Shown here one piece after another: positions 34,842 through 43,069 of a stretch of 64,000 nucleotides of DNA (the first letter of the stretch is position 1; every line of letters begins with the position of its first letter). Below the pieces are notes generated by a model. The model searched no databases. It worked only from the letters and a program-made list of their open reading frames with translations, and had not been told where the DNA came from. The position numbers were made by a program, and so were the translations under genes. Origin of the DNA: Serinibacter arcticus (GTDB taxonomy: Bacteria; Actinomycetota; Actinomycetes; Actinomycetales; Beutenbergiaceae); the NCBI RefSeq assembly GCF_003121705.1, contig NZ_PYHR01000002.1:1116001-1180000 (forward strand). Direction: 5' to 3'.

Positions 34842-36524
34842 TCAGTCGCGCGTGAGCCTGCGGTAGGTCACGCGGTGCGGGCGAGCCGCGTCGGGGCCGA
34901 GGCGCTCGATCTTGTTCTCCTCGTACGAGGCGAAGTTGCCCTCGAACCAGTGCCAGTTCGACGGGTTCTCCTCGGTGCCCTCGTAGGCCAGGATGTGCGT
35001 CGCCACGCGGTCGAGGAACCACCGGTCGTGCGAGACCACGACGGCGCAGCCCGGGAACTCCAGGAGCGCGTTCTCGAGGCTGCCGAGGGTCTCGACGTCC
35101 AGGTCGTTGGTGGGCTCGTCCAGGAGCAGGAGGTTGCCGCCCTGCTTGAGCGTGAGCGCGAGGTTGAGGCGGTTGCGCTCACCACCGGAGAGCACGCCGG
35201 CCGGCTTCTGCTGGTCGGGGCCCTTGAACCCGAACTGGGAGACGTAGGCCCGCGAGGGGATCTCGACGTTCCCGACCTGGATGAAGTCGAGCCCGTCGGA
35301 CACGACCTCCCAGAGGGTCTTCTTCGGATCCAGTCCGCCGCGGCTCTGGTCGACGTAGGAGATCTTGACCGTCTCACCGATCTTCAGGTCTCCGGCGTCC
35401 AGCGGCTCCAGGCCGACGATCGTCTTGAACAGCGTGGTCTTACCCACACCGTTCGGTCCGATGACGCCGACGATGCCGTTGCGCGGCAGCGTGAAGGAGA
35501 GCCCGTCGATGAGCACGCGCTCGTCGAAGCCCTTCCTGAGGTTGTTCGCGTCGATGACGACCGAACCGAGCCGCGGCCCCGGGGGGATCACGATCTCGTC
35601 GAAGTCGAGCTTGCGGGTGCGGTCCGCCTCGGCAGCCATCTCCTCGTAGCGCGCCAGGCGCGCCTTGGACTTGACCTGGCGGCCCTTGGCGTTGGAGCGG
35701 ACCCACTCGAGCTCGCTGGACAGACGCTTGGCGAGCTTGGCGTCCTTCTTGCCCTGGATCTCCAGGCGCGCGGACTTCTTCTCCAGGTACGTGGAGTAGT
35801 TGCCCTCGTAGGGGTACAGGCGACCGCGGTCGACCTCGGCGATCCACTCCGCGACGTTGTCGAGGAAGTACCGGTCGTGGGTCACGGCGAGCACGGCGCC
35901 GGCGTAGCGGGCCAGGTGCTGCTCGAGCCACTCCACGCTCTCGGCGTCCAGGTGGTTGGTGGGCTCGTCCAGCAGGAGCAGGTCGGGCGCCTCCAGCAGC
36001 AGCTTGCACAGCGCGACGCGGCGGCGCTCACCGCCGGACAGGACGGTGACGTCGGCGTCCGGCGGCGGGCAGCGGAGCGCGTCCATCGCCTGCTCGAGGC
36101 GGGCGTCGACGTCCCAGCCGTCGGCGGCGTCGATCTCCTCCTGGAGCGTGCCCATCTCCGCCATGAGGGCGTCGAAGTCGGCGTCCGGGTTGGAGAACTC
36201 CTCGCTGATGGCGTCGTAGCGCGCCTTCTTCGCGAGCAGGTCGCCCACGGCCTCCTGGACGTTGCCCAGGACCGTCTTGGACTCGTTCAGCGGCGGCTCC
36301 TGGAGCAGGATGCCGACGGTGTAGCCGGGGCTCAGGCGAGCCTCGCCGTTCGACGCCGTCTCCAGCCCCGCCATGATCTTCAGGATCGTGGACTTTCCGG
36401 CACCGTTCGGGCCGACCACGCCGATCTTGGCGCCGGGCAGGAACGACATCGTGACGTCATCGAGGATGACCTTGTCACCGTGCGCCTTGCGAGCGCGCAC
36501 CATCGAGTAGATGTACTCGGCCAC
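34842..36524 (-). CDS. ettA: EttA, ABC-F energy-dependent translational throttle protein
   Basis: ABC-F ATPase that binds the ribosomal E site and gates elongation according to ADP/ATP level. The 560-residue protein has two ABC domains: Walker A GPNGAGKST and GPNGVGKTT, signatures LSGGERRRVALC and LSGGERNRLNLA, Walker B LLLLDEPTNHLD and LLLLDEPTNDLD. The linker SSELEWVRSNAKGRQVKSKAR and the inserted arm in ABC1 are typical. No membrane segments. GTG at 36524 follows GAGGAG. A minus-strand TAGGCT at 36566-36571 is a plausible -10. It is monocistronic. Confidence 0.96.
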   Translation of the reverse strand: MAEYIYSMVRARKAHGDKVILDDVTMSFLPGAKIGVVGPNGAGKSTILKIMAGLETASNGEARLSPGYTVGILLQEPPLNESKTVLGNVQEAVGDLLAKKARYDAISEEFSNPDADFDALMAEMGTLQEEIDAADGWDVDARLEQAMDALRCPPPDADVTVLSGGERRRVALCKLLLEAPDLLLLDEPTNHLDAESVEWLEQHLARYAGAVLAVTHDRYFLDNVAEWIAEVDRGRLYPYEGNYSTYLEKKSARLEIQGKKDAKLAKRLSSELEWVRSNAKGRQVKSKARLARYEEMAAEADRTRKLDFDEIVIPPGPRLGSVVIDANNLRKGFDERVLIDGLSFTLPRNGIVGVIGPNGVGKTTLFKTIVGLEPLDAGDLKIGETVKISYVDQSRGGLDPKKTLWEVVSDGLDFIQVGNVEIPSRAYVSQFGFKGPDQQKPAGVLSGGERNRLNLALTLKQGGNLLLLDEPTNDLDVETLGSLENALLEFPGCAVVVSHDRWFLDRVATHILAYEGTEENPSNWHWFEGNFASYEENKIERLGPDAARPHRVTYRRLTRD

Positions 36525-36624
36525 AGTTCTCCTCAGTGTTCTCGCGGATGGGGATTCTGGTGTCCAGCCTACGGGGTGCCTCCTGCCGCCGGGGCGGGCC
36601 GTGGCGGCGGGCAGGGCCGACGGC

Positions 36625-37893
36625 TCAGCGCAGGGCGGCGAGGTGCTCGGCGGCGTGCCGGTGCCCGACGGTTTCGAACCCGACGACGACCACCCAGGGT
36701 GCAGCCGCGACCAGGAGGATGTCGAGCGCGAACGGCGTCCCGGTCCCCGTGAGCACGACGGCGAGCACGAGGATCCCCATCGCGATCGCGAGCAGGAGGA
36801 CGTGGAAGGCGTCCAGCCGTCGCGTCATGATCGAGTAGATGGCGAAGTAGGCGACGAGGAAGATCGCCACCGGGACGGCCACGGCCCGCACGGCCTCACC
36901 GAAGCCCACGTGGGCCTCGCCCTCGATGACGTAGGCGGCGACGTGCAGTCCCGCCCCGACGGCGGCGATCGCGGCGAACACCACGATGTGCAGGTAGCCG
37001 AACGCGAAGGCGGAGCTCTTCCGCGCGTGCAGGAGGTCGGCGAACGGTGCCGCGAAGTACGACCACCACATCCCGAACGTCAGCACGACGCCGGCGGTGA
37101 CCAGCACGATCGCGTCGTCGCTCCAGCCCTGCTCGGTGATGATCGGCTGCACCGCGGCGATCGTGCCGAGCACGCCCTCGCCGAGGGAGATGATCACGAG
37201 CAGGCCGTACCGCTCGGCGACGTGGTGCGGGTGCCACGGTGTGCCACCGCGGCGCTCGGCCAGGACGGGGCCGCCGAGCTCGACCAGGTACAGGACGCCC
37301 GCGATCGCCAGCGTCGGCAGCAGGTCGAGGTGCAGCACGGCGAGGATCACCCAGCCGACCTGGGCGACGGCGATCCCCCGCACGTACAGCAGCGCGGTGC
37401 CGCGATGCTCGGGCGACTGCGCGGCCAGTCGCAGCCACTGCGTCAGCATCGCCACGCGCATGACGACGTAGCCGGCGACCATCACCCTGTTGTCGATGCT
37501 GTGGCCCTCGTCGAGGGAGTGGAAGACGTCGCCCAGCCCGAGCGCCAGCACCACGACGCCGACCATCTGCACCATCGTGGTGAGGCGGAAGAACCAGTCG
37601 TCGGTGTCGAAGGCCGAGGCGAACCAGGTGAAGTTCACCCACGCCCAGGTGATGGCGAACAGACCGAAGCTGAAGCCCCCGATCGCCGCTCCCACGTGCC
37701 CCTCCGCGAGGAGATGGGCCATCTGGTTGCCGGCGATCCCGAACGCGGCCACGAAGGCGAGGTCGAAGAGCAGCTCGAGCGGCGTCGCGACCCGCCCGCT
37801 CTCGTGCGGGTCGCGGCCCGTCATGCGCCGCAGACGGTGGTTCAGGCTGGTGGCGGTCGGCGCGGCGCCGGCGGCGGTGGTGCTGTCGTTCAC
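36625..37893 (-). CDS. Low-temperature-requirement A (LtrA) family membrane protein
   Basis: 422 residues with about ten to twelve hydrophobic helices. ATPLELLFDLAFVAAFGIAGNQ near the N-terminus, with HHVAERYGLLVIISLGEGVL in the middle, are split signatures of the LtrA family (PF06772), named from Listeria. Biochemical function unknown. GTG at 37893 follows AAGGGGA. It lies between ettA and ssb on the same strand; an imperfect hairpin follows its stop codon. Confidence 0.88.
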   Translation of the reverse strand: MNDSTTAAGAAPTATSLNHRLRRMTGRDPHESGRVATPLELLFDLAFVAAFGIAGNQMAHLLAEGHVGAAIGGFSFGLFAITWAWVNFTWFASAFDTDDWFFRLTTMVQMVGVVVLALGLGDVFHSLDEGHSIDNRVMVAGYVVMRVAMLTQWLRLAAQSPEHRGTALLYVRGIAVAQVGWVILAVLHLDLLPTLAIAGVLYLVELGGPVLAERRGGTPWHPHHVAERYGLLVIISLGEGVLGTIAAVQPIITEQGWSDDAIVLVTAGVVLTFGMWWSYFAAPFADLLHARKSSAFAFGYLHIVVFAAIAAVGAGLHVAAYVIEGEAHVGFGEAVRAVAVPVAIFLVAYFAIYSIMTRRLDAFHVLLLAIAMGILVLAVVLTGTGTPFALDILLVAAAPWVVVVGFETVGHRHAAEHLAALR

Positions 37894-37992
37894 GGGGTCC
37901 CCTTGCTGTTGTGCGCGGAGAAGGATGGCACACCGCCACCGCCGTCGGTACCCGTCGCCCCGGCCGGACGACGGGGACCCCCGCCCGGCCGA

Positions 37993-38520
37993 TCAGAACG
38001 GCGGCTCCTCCCCCGCCGTGACGAGGTGGCTGACGTTCGTCGCGACGCCCTGACCTGCGGCCTCGTCCACCTGGTCCGTCACCGGGCCCGGGTCCGTGCC
38101 GTAGTCCTGCGGCGCAGGGCCGGCCGCCGTGTGAGCACTCTCACCGGCCTGCGAGGGCTGGTCGCCGCGCGACCACACGAACGTGCCGGGGCCCTGGAGG
38201 TCGAGGGCCACGCTGCGCGCCTCGATCGCCAGGCCGCTGCGGGGCACGCCGTCGGCCCCGATCCACTCGTCCTGCGAGAGCGAACCGACGACGGTGAGCG
38301 GCATGCCCTTGCGGACCGTCGCCGCGACGTGCTCGGCGAGCCGCTTGAAGACCGTGACCGTCACCCACATCGTCGGGAGGTCCTCCCAGGCGCCGTCGGC
38401 GTTCCGCCTGCTGGGGGTGCTGGCGAGCCGGAAGCTCGTCCAGGCGTTCTGCTTCGCTGACATCCGAAGCTCGGGGACCGAACCGGCCAGGCCCCGCATC
38501 GTGATCGTCGTACCGGACAT
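37993..38520 (-). CDS. ssb: Single-stranded DNA-binding protein (paralogue)
   Basis: 175 residues. One OB fold: TITMRGLAGSVPELRMS, then WTSFRLASTPSRRNADGAW, then WVTVTVFKRLAEHVAATVRKG with MPLTVVGSLSQDEW. A Gln/Pro/Gly-rich linker ends in the acidic tip GEEPPF, the docking tail used by SSB partners. ATG at 38520 follows GAGGAG. It is not next to rpsF/rpsR, so it is likely a second SSB rather than the housekeeping copy. It sits 117 bp behind the soluble GTPase pair; a 7-bp stem at 37951-37975 follows it. Confidence 0.92.
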   Translation of the reverse strand: MSGTTITMRGLAGSVPELRMSAKQNAWTSFRLASTPSRRNADGAWEDLPTMWVTVTVFKRLAEHVAATVRKGMPLTVVGSLSQDEWIGADGVPRSGLAIEARSVALDLQGPGTFVWSRGDQPSQAGESAHTAAGPAPQDYGTDPGPVTDQVDEAAGQGVATNVSHLVTAGEEPPF

Positions 38521-38637
38521 GCTGTGCTCCTCGGGTCGTGGTTGCTGGGAACCCGAGGATGCACCTGACCTCCGACGCACCGAGAGGCGCACCTGGGTCG
38601 GTGGTGAGGGCGGCGCACCGGCGCCGGCTGGGGACAG

Positions 38638-40011
38638 TCAGGCGCGAGCGGAGGCCGGGCTGAACCGTCCCGACGACGCCGTGGTGCGCGCGGAGCCGAG
38701 TCGCGCGAGCTCGTCCCTCGCCGCGGCGACCGCGGTGGTGACCGTCTGCTCGAGAGCGCCGTGGGCGGCCGCGAGGTAGGCGTCGTGCGCCTCGGTGCCC
38801 TCGCGCTCGAGCGTGGCGCGCCGCAGCCGTCGGAGCAGGCCGGGCGCCGGGGCGAGAGGCACGGGGATCTGCCGCAGCGCCGACGTCGCGGTGTCGGACA
38901 GGACCGCGGCCGCCGGCAGGGCGTCCTCCACGGCCGCGCGCCACGGCGTCGACAGCCCGGTGGTCAGCCGCCCGATCCACTCGCCGCGGATCGCCTCGAC
39001 ACGGGTGAGCGCGGGCTCGCGGATCGTCGTCACGGAGACGCCGGCGCCGCGTCGAGCGGCGGCGAGCGAGTCCGCCACCGCCTCCACCCCGAGGATGTCG
39101 CCGAGCCGGCGTGCGGCCTCCGCGACGTCGAGCGCGGGCAGCGGCGTGGTCCCGAGCTCGTCCGACAGCCGGGTCGCGACGGCGTCCAGCTGGGCACGCA
39201 CCGCCGAGCGGTTGCGCGACGACCGCGCCCCGGTCCGCTGCAGCGCCTCGCGCAGGTCCTCCACGCCCGCCCCCGTGCGGGCCGAGGTCGTGAGGATCTC
39301 GACGTCGCCGAGCCCCTCCGAGACGAGCAGCCGGGCGACGTCGAGCCGCAGCTTCCCGAGCCCGTCGCTCGTGAGCGTGTCGGTCTGGTTGAGGACGACG
39401 AGCATCGCGTCCTGGCGCCCGGCGAGCCCGCGGAGGTACTCCCCGTGCAGCCGGTGGTCGGCGTACTTCTGCGGGTCGAGCACCCACACCAGCAGGTCCA
39501 CCAGCGGCACGAGCCGGTCCACCTGCATGCGGTGGCCCTCGGCGACCGAGTCGTGGTCGGGGACGTCGAGCAGCACGATGCCGTCCAGCGTGCCCGGGAC
39601 CGGCCCGGTGAGGGCGGCCTCGCCGCGGAACCGCCGGTCGGCGGGGACCTCGAGGTGGTCGAGCAGCGCCGTCGCGTCCGAGCCCCACACGCACGCGGTC
39701 GGGAACGCGGTGGTGGGTCGGCGGGCCCCGACGTCGGCGACGTCGAGACCCGTGGTCGCGTTGAAGAGGGAGGACTTCCCCGAGCCAGTGCCGCCCACGA
39801 GGGCGACGACGGTGTGGGCGACGCCCAGGTCGATCCGTGCGCCCACGGTGTCGAGCGAACGCCGCGCGTCGGCGACGACGGGGGCGGGGAGCCGGTTCGC
39901 CGTCGCCGCCACGAGCGCCGCGAGCTCATCCCGGCGCGCCTGCTCGGGTTCGGGGGCGATCGGGTCGGGCGCCGGCGGTGCGTGCTCGATGGCCGCGGGG
40001 GTGTCGGTCAT
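38638..40011 (-). CDS. Dynamin-like GTPase, type-2 member of pair B (soluble)
   Basis: 457 residues. P-loop LVGGTGSGKSSLFNATTG, switch I ARRPTTAFPTACVWG, G3 LLDVPDHDSV, VDLLVWVLDPQKYADHRL and LNQTDTL in the G4 position, i.e. the same type as the gene at 31017-32681. Unlike that one it has no transmembrane helices and is about 100 residues shorter. It starts 3 bp after the stop of the type-1 partner, so the pair is an operon. Probably cytosolic or peripheral to the membrane. Confidence 0.84.
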   Translation of the reverse strand: MTDTPAAIEHAPPAPDPIAPEPEQARRDELAALVAATANRLPAPVVADARRSLDTVGARIDLGVAHTVVALVGGTGSGKSSLFNATTGLDVADVGARRPTTAFPTACVWGSDATALLDHLEVPADRRFRGEAALTGPVPGTLDGIVLLDVPDHDSVAEGHRMQVDRLVPLVDLLVWVLDPQKYADHRLHGEYLRGLAGRQDAMLVVLNQTDTLTSDGLGKLRLDVARLLVSEGLGDVEILTTSARTGAGVEDLREALQRTGARSSRNRSAVRAQLDAVATRLSDELGTTPLPALDVAEAARRLGDILGVEAVADSLAAARRGAGVSVTTIREPALTRVEAIRGEWIGRLTTGLSTPWRAAVEDALPAAAVLSDTATSALRQIPVPLAPAPGLLRRLRRATLEREGTEAHDAYLAAAHGALEQTVTTAVAAARDELARLGSARTTASSGRFSPASARA

Positions 40012-40014
40012 GTC

Positions 40015-41670
40015 TCAGGCCTCTCCTGCCAGCACGCGCAGCTCCCCGACCCGCAGCCGCAGTGCCGTGGCGGCCTCGGGCTCGAGCCTGCCGCGCAACG
40101 AGTCGGTGAAGGCGGCGGCCTCCGCGGAGACCACGCCGGTGGCGCGGGCGACGAGCGCCTCGCGGGCCGCGGCGACGACCTTCTCGGCCTCGGGCTCGCC
40201 CCACGCACGGCGGGCGGCCGTACCTGCGCCGTCGATCCCGGCCGCCGCGAGCAGGAGGAGCGTCCGTCGGCCCTCGTCGTCGAGGCCGGGGTCGGTCACC
40301 GACGGCTGCGCCGATGCGGACGTCGACGTCGGGACGAGCGCCCCGGCGTCGGCCAGCCACCCGCCCCACGCCTCGCGGAGGCGGTCGGCCCGCTCGGTCG
40401 CCGTGGCGGCGGGGGCCCGGGTCGCGGCGAGGGAGGTGCCGGCGCCCGACTCCTGCCACGCCCGACGCACGGCGCCCTCGGCCGTGGCGGCGGTGCGCCC
40501 CACGACGTCGGTGAAGGAGCGCGCGACCTCGCGGCGGAGCACGTCCAGCGCGGTGGCGCGCTCGACACCACCCTTCGCCGCTCGCCGTCGGGCGAGGAAG
40601 CCGCGCACCTCGTGGGCGAGGGGTTCGAGCGGACCGCGCGCACCGGCCAGCGCGAGCCAGCGAGTGGTCGGGCCGCCGTCGGCCAGCGCACCGTCGGTCA
40701 GCTGGCCGGCGAGGCCGTCGAGGACGGGGGCGACGGCGGTGGTGGCCGCGTGCTGCAGCTCCTCCGCCGCGGTCGCCTGGGCCTGGACCGCCTCGAGCAG
40801 CTCGCGGACCTCGGCCTGCAGCGGCCGCCACACACCCCGCACGGTGCGCGCGGCGACACCCTGGGCGGCGGCACGCGTGGCCAGCAGCGAGAGCCACTGC
40901 GCCACCTCACGCACGTGCCCGACGGGCAGCGGACCGTCCACGGGGCCGGCGTCGGGGACGACGAAGAGCGGGACCGACCCGAACCCGGAGGCCACGAGTC
41001 GCTGCAGGAGGTCGCGACGGACCTCGTCGAGCACGTCGGAGGCCACCCGGTCTAGCACGACGCCGATGCTCACGCCGCGCTGCCGGACGACGTCGAGGAT
41101 CCCCCACGGGAGGGCGTCGCCGTAGCGGGTGGCGGTCGTGACGAACAGCCACATGTCAGCGGTCTCGACCAGCTCGACCGCCAGGCGCCGGTTGTCCTCG
41201 TCGACCGAGTCGAGGTCGGGGGCGTCCAGCAGCGCGATGCCGGCGGGGATGCCGTCGGCGGTGACGACGTCGGCGCGGGCGGCGACAGGATGGTCCGCGA
41301 TCTTCTCGGCGTCAGCGGGGTTGACCACGAGCACGGGGCGCCGGGTGGTGGGGCGCAGCACGCCCGCGGGACTGACCTCGGTCCCGGCGAGGGTGTTGAC
41401 GAGCGTGGACTTGCCCGCACCCGTCGGACCACCGACGACGAGGATCGTCGGCGTCGCCGCCTCGCGCAGCCGCGGGAGCAGGTGCGTGGTGATCTGGGCC
41501 AGGACGCGCTCACGGAGCTCGCGGGCCCGCGGCGCATCCGGGAGGTCGAGCGGGAAGGAGACCTGCTCGAGGTGATCGACGAGGTCGGTGGCGACGTCGA
41601 GAGCGGGGCCCGGCGTGCGGGCCGGACGCGGCTCGGCCTCGCCCTGGCCGGACGTCGTCGTGGTGGTCAC
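40015..41670 (-). CDS. Dynamin-like GTPase, type-1 member of pair B (soluble)
   Basis: 551 residues. P-loop VVGGPTGAGKSTLVNTLAG, PAGVLRPTTRRPVLVV, G3 ALLDAPDLDS, MWLFVTTATRYGDALPW; clearly paralogous to the gene at 32678-34720 but without the hydrophobic segment. The rest is Ala-rich helix. GTG at 41670 was chosen because the protein-like sequence begins there; the open frame upstream runs through a tandem repeat. CACTCT lies 6 bp before it, so it may be leaderless. It heads the pair-B operon. Confidence 0.84.
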   Translation of the reverse strand: MTTTTTSGQGEAEPRPARTPGPALDVATDLVDHLEQVSFPLDLPDAPRARELRERVLAQITTHLLPRLREAATPTILVVGGPTGAGKSTLVNTLAGTEVSPAGVLRPTTRRPVLVVNPADAEKIADHPVAARADVVTADGIPAGIALLDAPDLDSVDEDNRRLAVELVETADMWLFVTTATRYGDALPWGILDVVRQRGVSIGVVLDRVASDVLDEVRRDLLQRLVASGFGSVPLFVVPDAGPVDGPLPVGHVREVAQWLSLLATRAAAQGVAARTVRGVWRPLQAEVRELLEAVQAQATAAEELQHAATTAVAPVLDGLAGQLTDGALADGGPTTRWLALAGARGPLEPLAHEVRGFLARRRAAKGGVERATALDVLRREVARSFTDVVGRTAATAEGAVRRAWQESGAGTSLAATRAPAATATERADRLREAWGGWLADAGALVPTSTSASAQPSVTDPGLDDEGRRTLLLLAAAGIDGAGTAARRAWGEPEAEKVVAAAREALVARATGVVSAEAAAFTDSLRGRLEPEAATALRLRVGELRVLAGEA

Positions 41671-41745
41671 GCCCTCAGAGTGCCGCAGGCGAGGGAAAGC
41701 GCCAAGGACGCGCGCCGTGGGGCGGCCGAGATCGCATCGCTCGAG

Positions 41746-41803
41746 GCGACGTCGCATCGCGGCGCAGCCGCTTTGCGACGTCGCATCGCAGCGCAGCCGT
41801 TTG
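41746..41803. repeat. 29-bp tandem repeat, two copies
   Basis: Copies at 41746-41774 and 41775-41803 share GCGACGTCGCATCGC then RGCGCAGCCGYTTG, differing at two to three positions. A further GATCGCATCGC lies just upstream (41730-41740). The repeat is in the 193-bp gap between the divergent GTPase pair B and a small membrane-protein gene, where regulatory DNA would be expected. Confidence 0.8.
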
Positions 41804-41863
41804 CCAGCGGTGCAGACGTGTGATCGCCTGGGTGAGTCAAGGCCGACGATCTCAGGAGAATTC

Positions 41864-42208
41864 ATGAGCGATCACGACCGACCGAGCTCGAGCCCCACCG
41901 CCGACACCAGCAGCACCCGAGCGAGCCGAGATCGCCGTGACGCCGGGGTCGTCCTCCTGGCCGGCCTGGGCATCATCGCCGCGGCCGTGGCCCTGACCTT
42001 CATTCCCGGCGGCCATTTCGGTTCCGTGTGGACCTACCACTATCCCCAGTTCGACCGGGGGGCGTACGGCGCCTTCAGCGGCAGGGCGTTCCGGGCGAAT
42101 CAAACGCCGCTGGCCATCGCTGCGGCGACCGCGATCGTCGGAGTCACGCTCGTGCTCATCTCCACCCGGTTGCGTGGTCCCCGGGGGCGCACCGCCGACT
42201 CCGAGTAG
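41864..42208 (+). CDS. Small membrane protein of unknown function
   Basis: 114 residues with a Ser/Asp/Arg-rich N-terminus and two hydrophobic helices, AGVVLLAGLGIIAAAVALTF and TPLAIAAATAIVGVTLVLIS, joined by an aromatic-rich loop (SVWTYHYPQFDRGAYGAF). ATG at 41864 has an excellent AGGAGAATTC before it. No family recognised. Base composition is slightly less GC-extreme at its 5' end than its neighbours. Confidence 0.75.
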   Translation: MSDHDRPSSSPTADTSSTRASRDRRDAGVVLLAGLGIIAAAVALTFIPGGHFGSVWTYHYPQFDRGAYGAFSGRAFRANQTPLAIAAATAIVGVTLVLISTRLRGPRGRTADSE

Positions 42209-42220
42209 GCCGCCCGCGGC

Positions 42221-42466
42221 TCACGAACCGGCGACCGCCTCGATCGCGATCAGCGCGCCCGCGACCGCGAACCCGACGACCAGGGCCGGTCGGGCGGCGC
42301 GTGTCACGTCACCCGCCTCGCGATCCACGTCCGGGAGGCCACCGAGACGGGACTGGACCAGTGCGCCGTAGCTCTGCCCTGCCGCGCCCACGCCGACCAG
42401 CAGACCGGAGAGCGGGAAACCCTCGGAGAAGGTCGACACGTAGCGGAAGACGCCGAAGGCGAGCAC
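42221..42466 (-). CDS. Possible small membrane protein
   Basis: 81 residues from GTG at 42466, e.g. GVFRYVSTFSEGFPLSGLLV and a C-terminal helix ALVVGFAVAGALIAIEAVA. Third codon positions are strongly G/C, as in the real genes here. An in-frame TGA about 36 bp upstream of the GTG fixes the maximum length. No convincing ribosome site precedes the GTG. Convergent with the small membrane-protein gene 12 bp away. Could be genuine or a fragment. Confidence 0.45.
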   Translation of the reverse strand: MLAFGVFRYVSTFSEGFPLSGLLVGVGAAGQSYGALVQSRLGGLPDVDREAGDVTRAARPALVVGFAVAGALIAIEAVAGS

Positions 42467-42523
42467 CGCGCCCGCAGGGGCGACTCCTGCGAATGCCCGA
42501 GATCATCTCTCGACGGCGGACGA

Positions 42524-43030
42524 TCAGGTCGCGCGGGGACCGTCCGGGTCCACGCGCTCGAGCCAGGCGCCCAGGATGCGGGCAAGGGCGGCGCGGTCGC
42601 CGTCGGGCACCCCCTCGAGCAGCCGGTGCTCGTTCGCCATGTGATCGGTGAACGCTGTGTCGGCGAGCTCCACCCCGGCGTCGGTGAGGCCGACGACGCG
42701 ACCGCGGCCGTCACCCTCGCTCCGGCGTCGCGCCACGAGACCCGCCCGCTCGAGCCGGTCCACACGCTTGGAGGTCGCCCCGGAGGTGACCATCGTGCGC
42801 GAGGCGAGCTCGCTGGGCGTGCGCTCGTACGGCGCGCCGGCGCGGCGCAGCGTCATGAGGACGTCGAACTCCCCCTGTGACAACCCGTGCTGCGCGTAGA
42901 CGGTCTCCAGCTCGGTCATGAGCAACCCACCGAGGCGGTGCATCCGGCCGATCACCCCCTGCGGTGACGTGTCGATGTCGGGGCGCTCGCGACGCCACTC
43001 GTGCTGGATCTCGTCGACGCGATCGGCCAT
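42524..43030 (-). CDS. MarR-family transcriptional regulator
   Basis: 168 residues: HRLGGLLMTELETVYAQHGL, the winged helix GEFDVLMTLRRAGAPYERT with ELASRTMVTSGATSKRVDRL as recognition region, and the wing RRRSEGDGRGRVVGLTDAG. TATATT (minus strand, 43037-43042) lies 6 bp before the ATG at 43030, so the mRNA is leaderless. It is divergent from an EamA transporter gene, and a CCTTC-N4-GAAGG palindrome lies between the two -10 boxes, which suggests it represses both itself and the transporter. Confidence 0.9.
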   Translation of the reverse strand: MADRVDEIQHEWRRERPDIDTSPQGVIGRMHRLGGLLMTELETVYAQHGLSQGEFDVLMTLRRAGAPYERTPSELASRTMVTSGATSKRVDRLERAGLVARRRSEGDGRGRVVGLTDAGVELADTAFTDHMANEHRLLEGVPDGDRAALARILGAWLERVDPDGPRAT

Positions 43031-43036
43031 GCCTGG

Positions 43037-43062
43037 AATATACCTTCCACAGAAGGCATTAT
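43037..43062. promoter_or_regulatory. Overlapping divergent leaderless promoters with MarR-type operator
   Basis: Minus-strand TATATT (43037-43042) and plus-strand CATTAT (43057-43062) flank the palindrome CCTTC-CACA-GAAGG (43043-43056). The two start codons are only 39 bp apart and each lies 6-7 bp from its -10 box, so one bound regulator would block both promoters. Confidence 0.65.
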
Positions 43063-43069
43063 CTCTTCC

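Noticed and set aside
42309-42506. Minus-strand ATG frame overlapping the small membrane-protein gene
   Set aside because: Arg/Gly-rich shadow sequence; the overlapping GTG frame at 42221-42466 has the better codon bias and hydrophobic helices.
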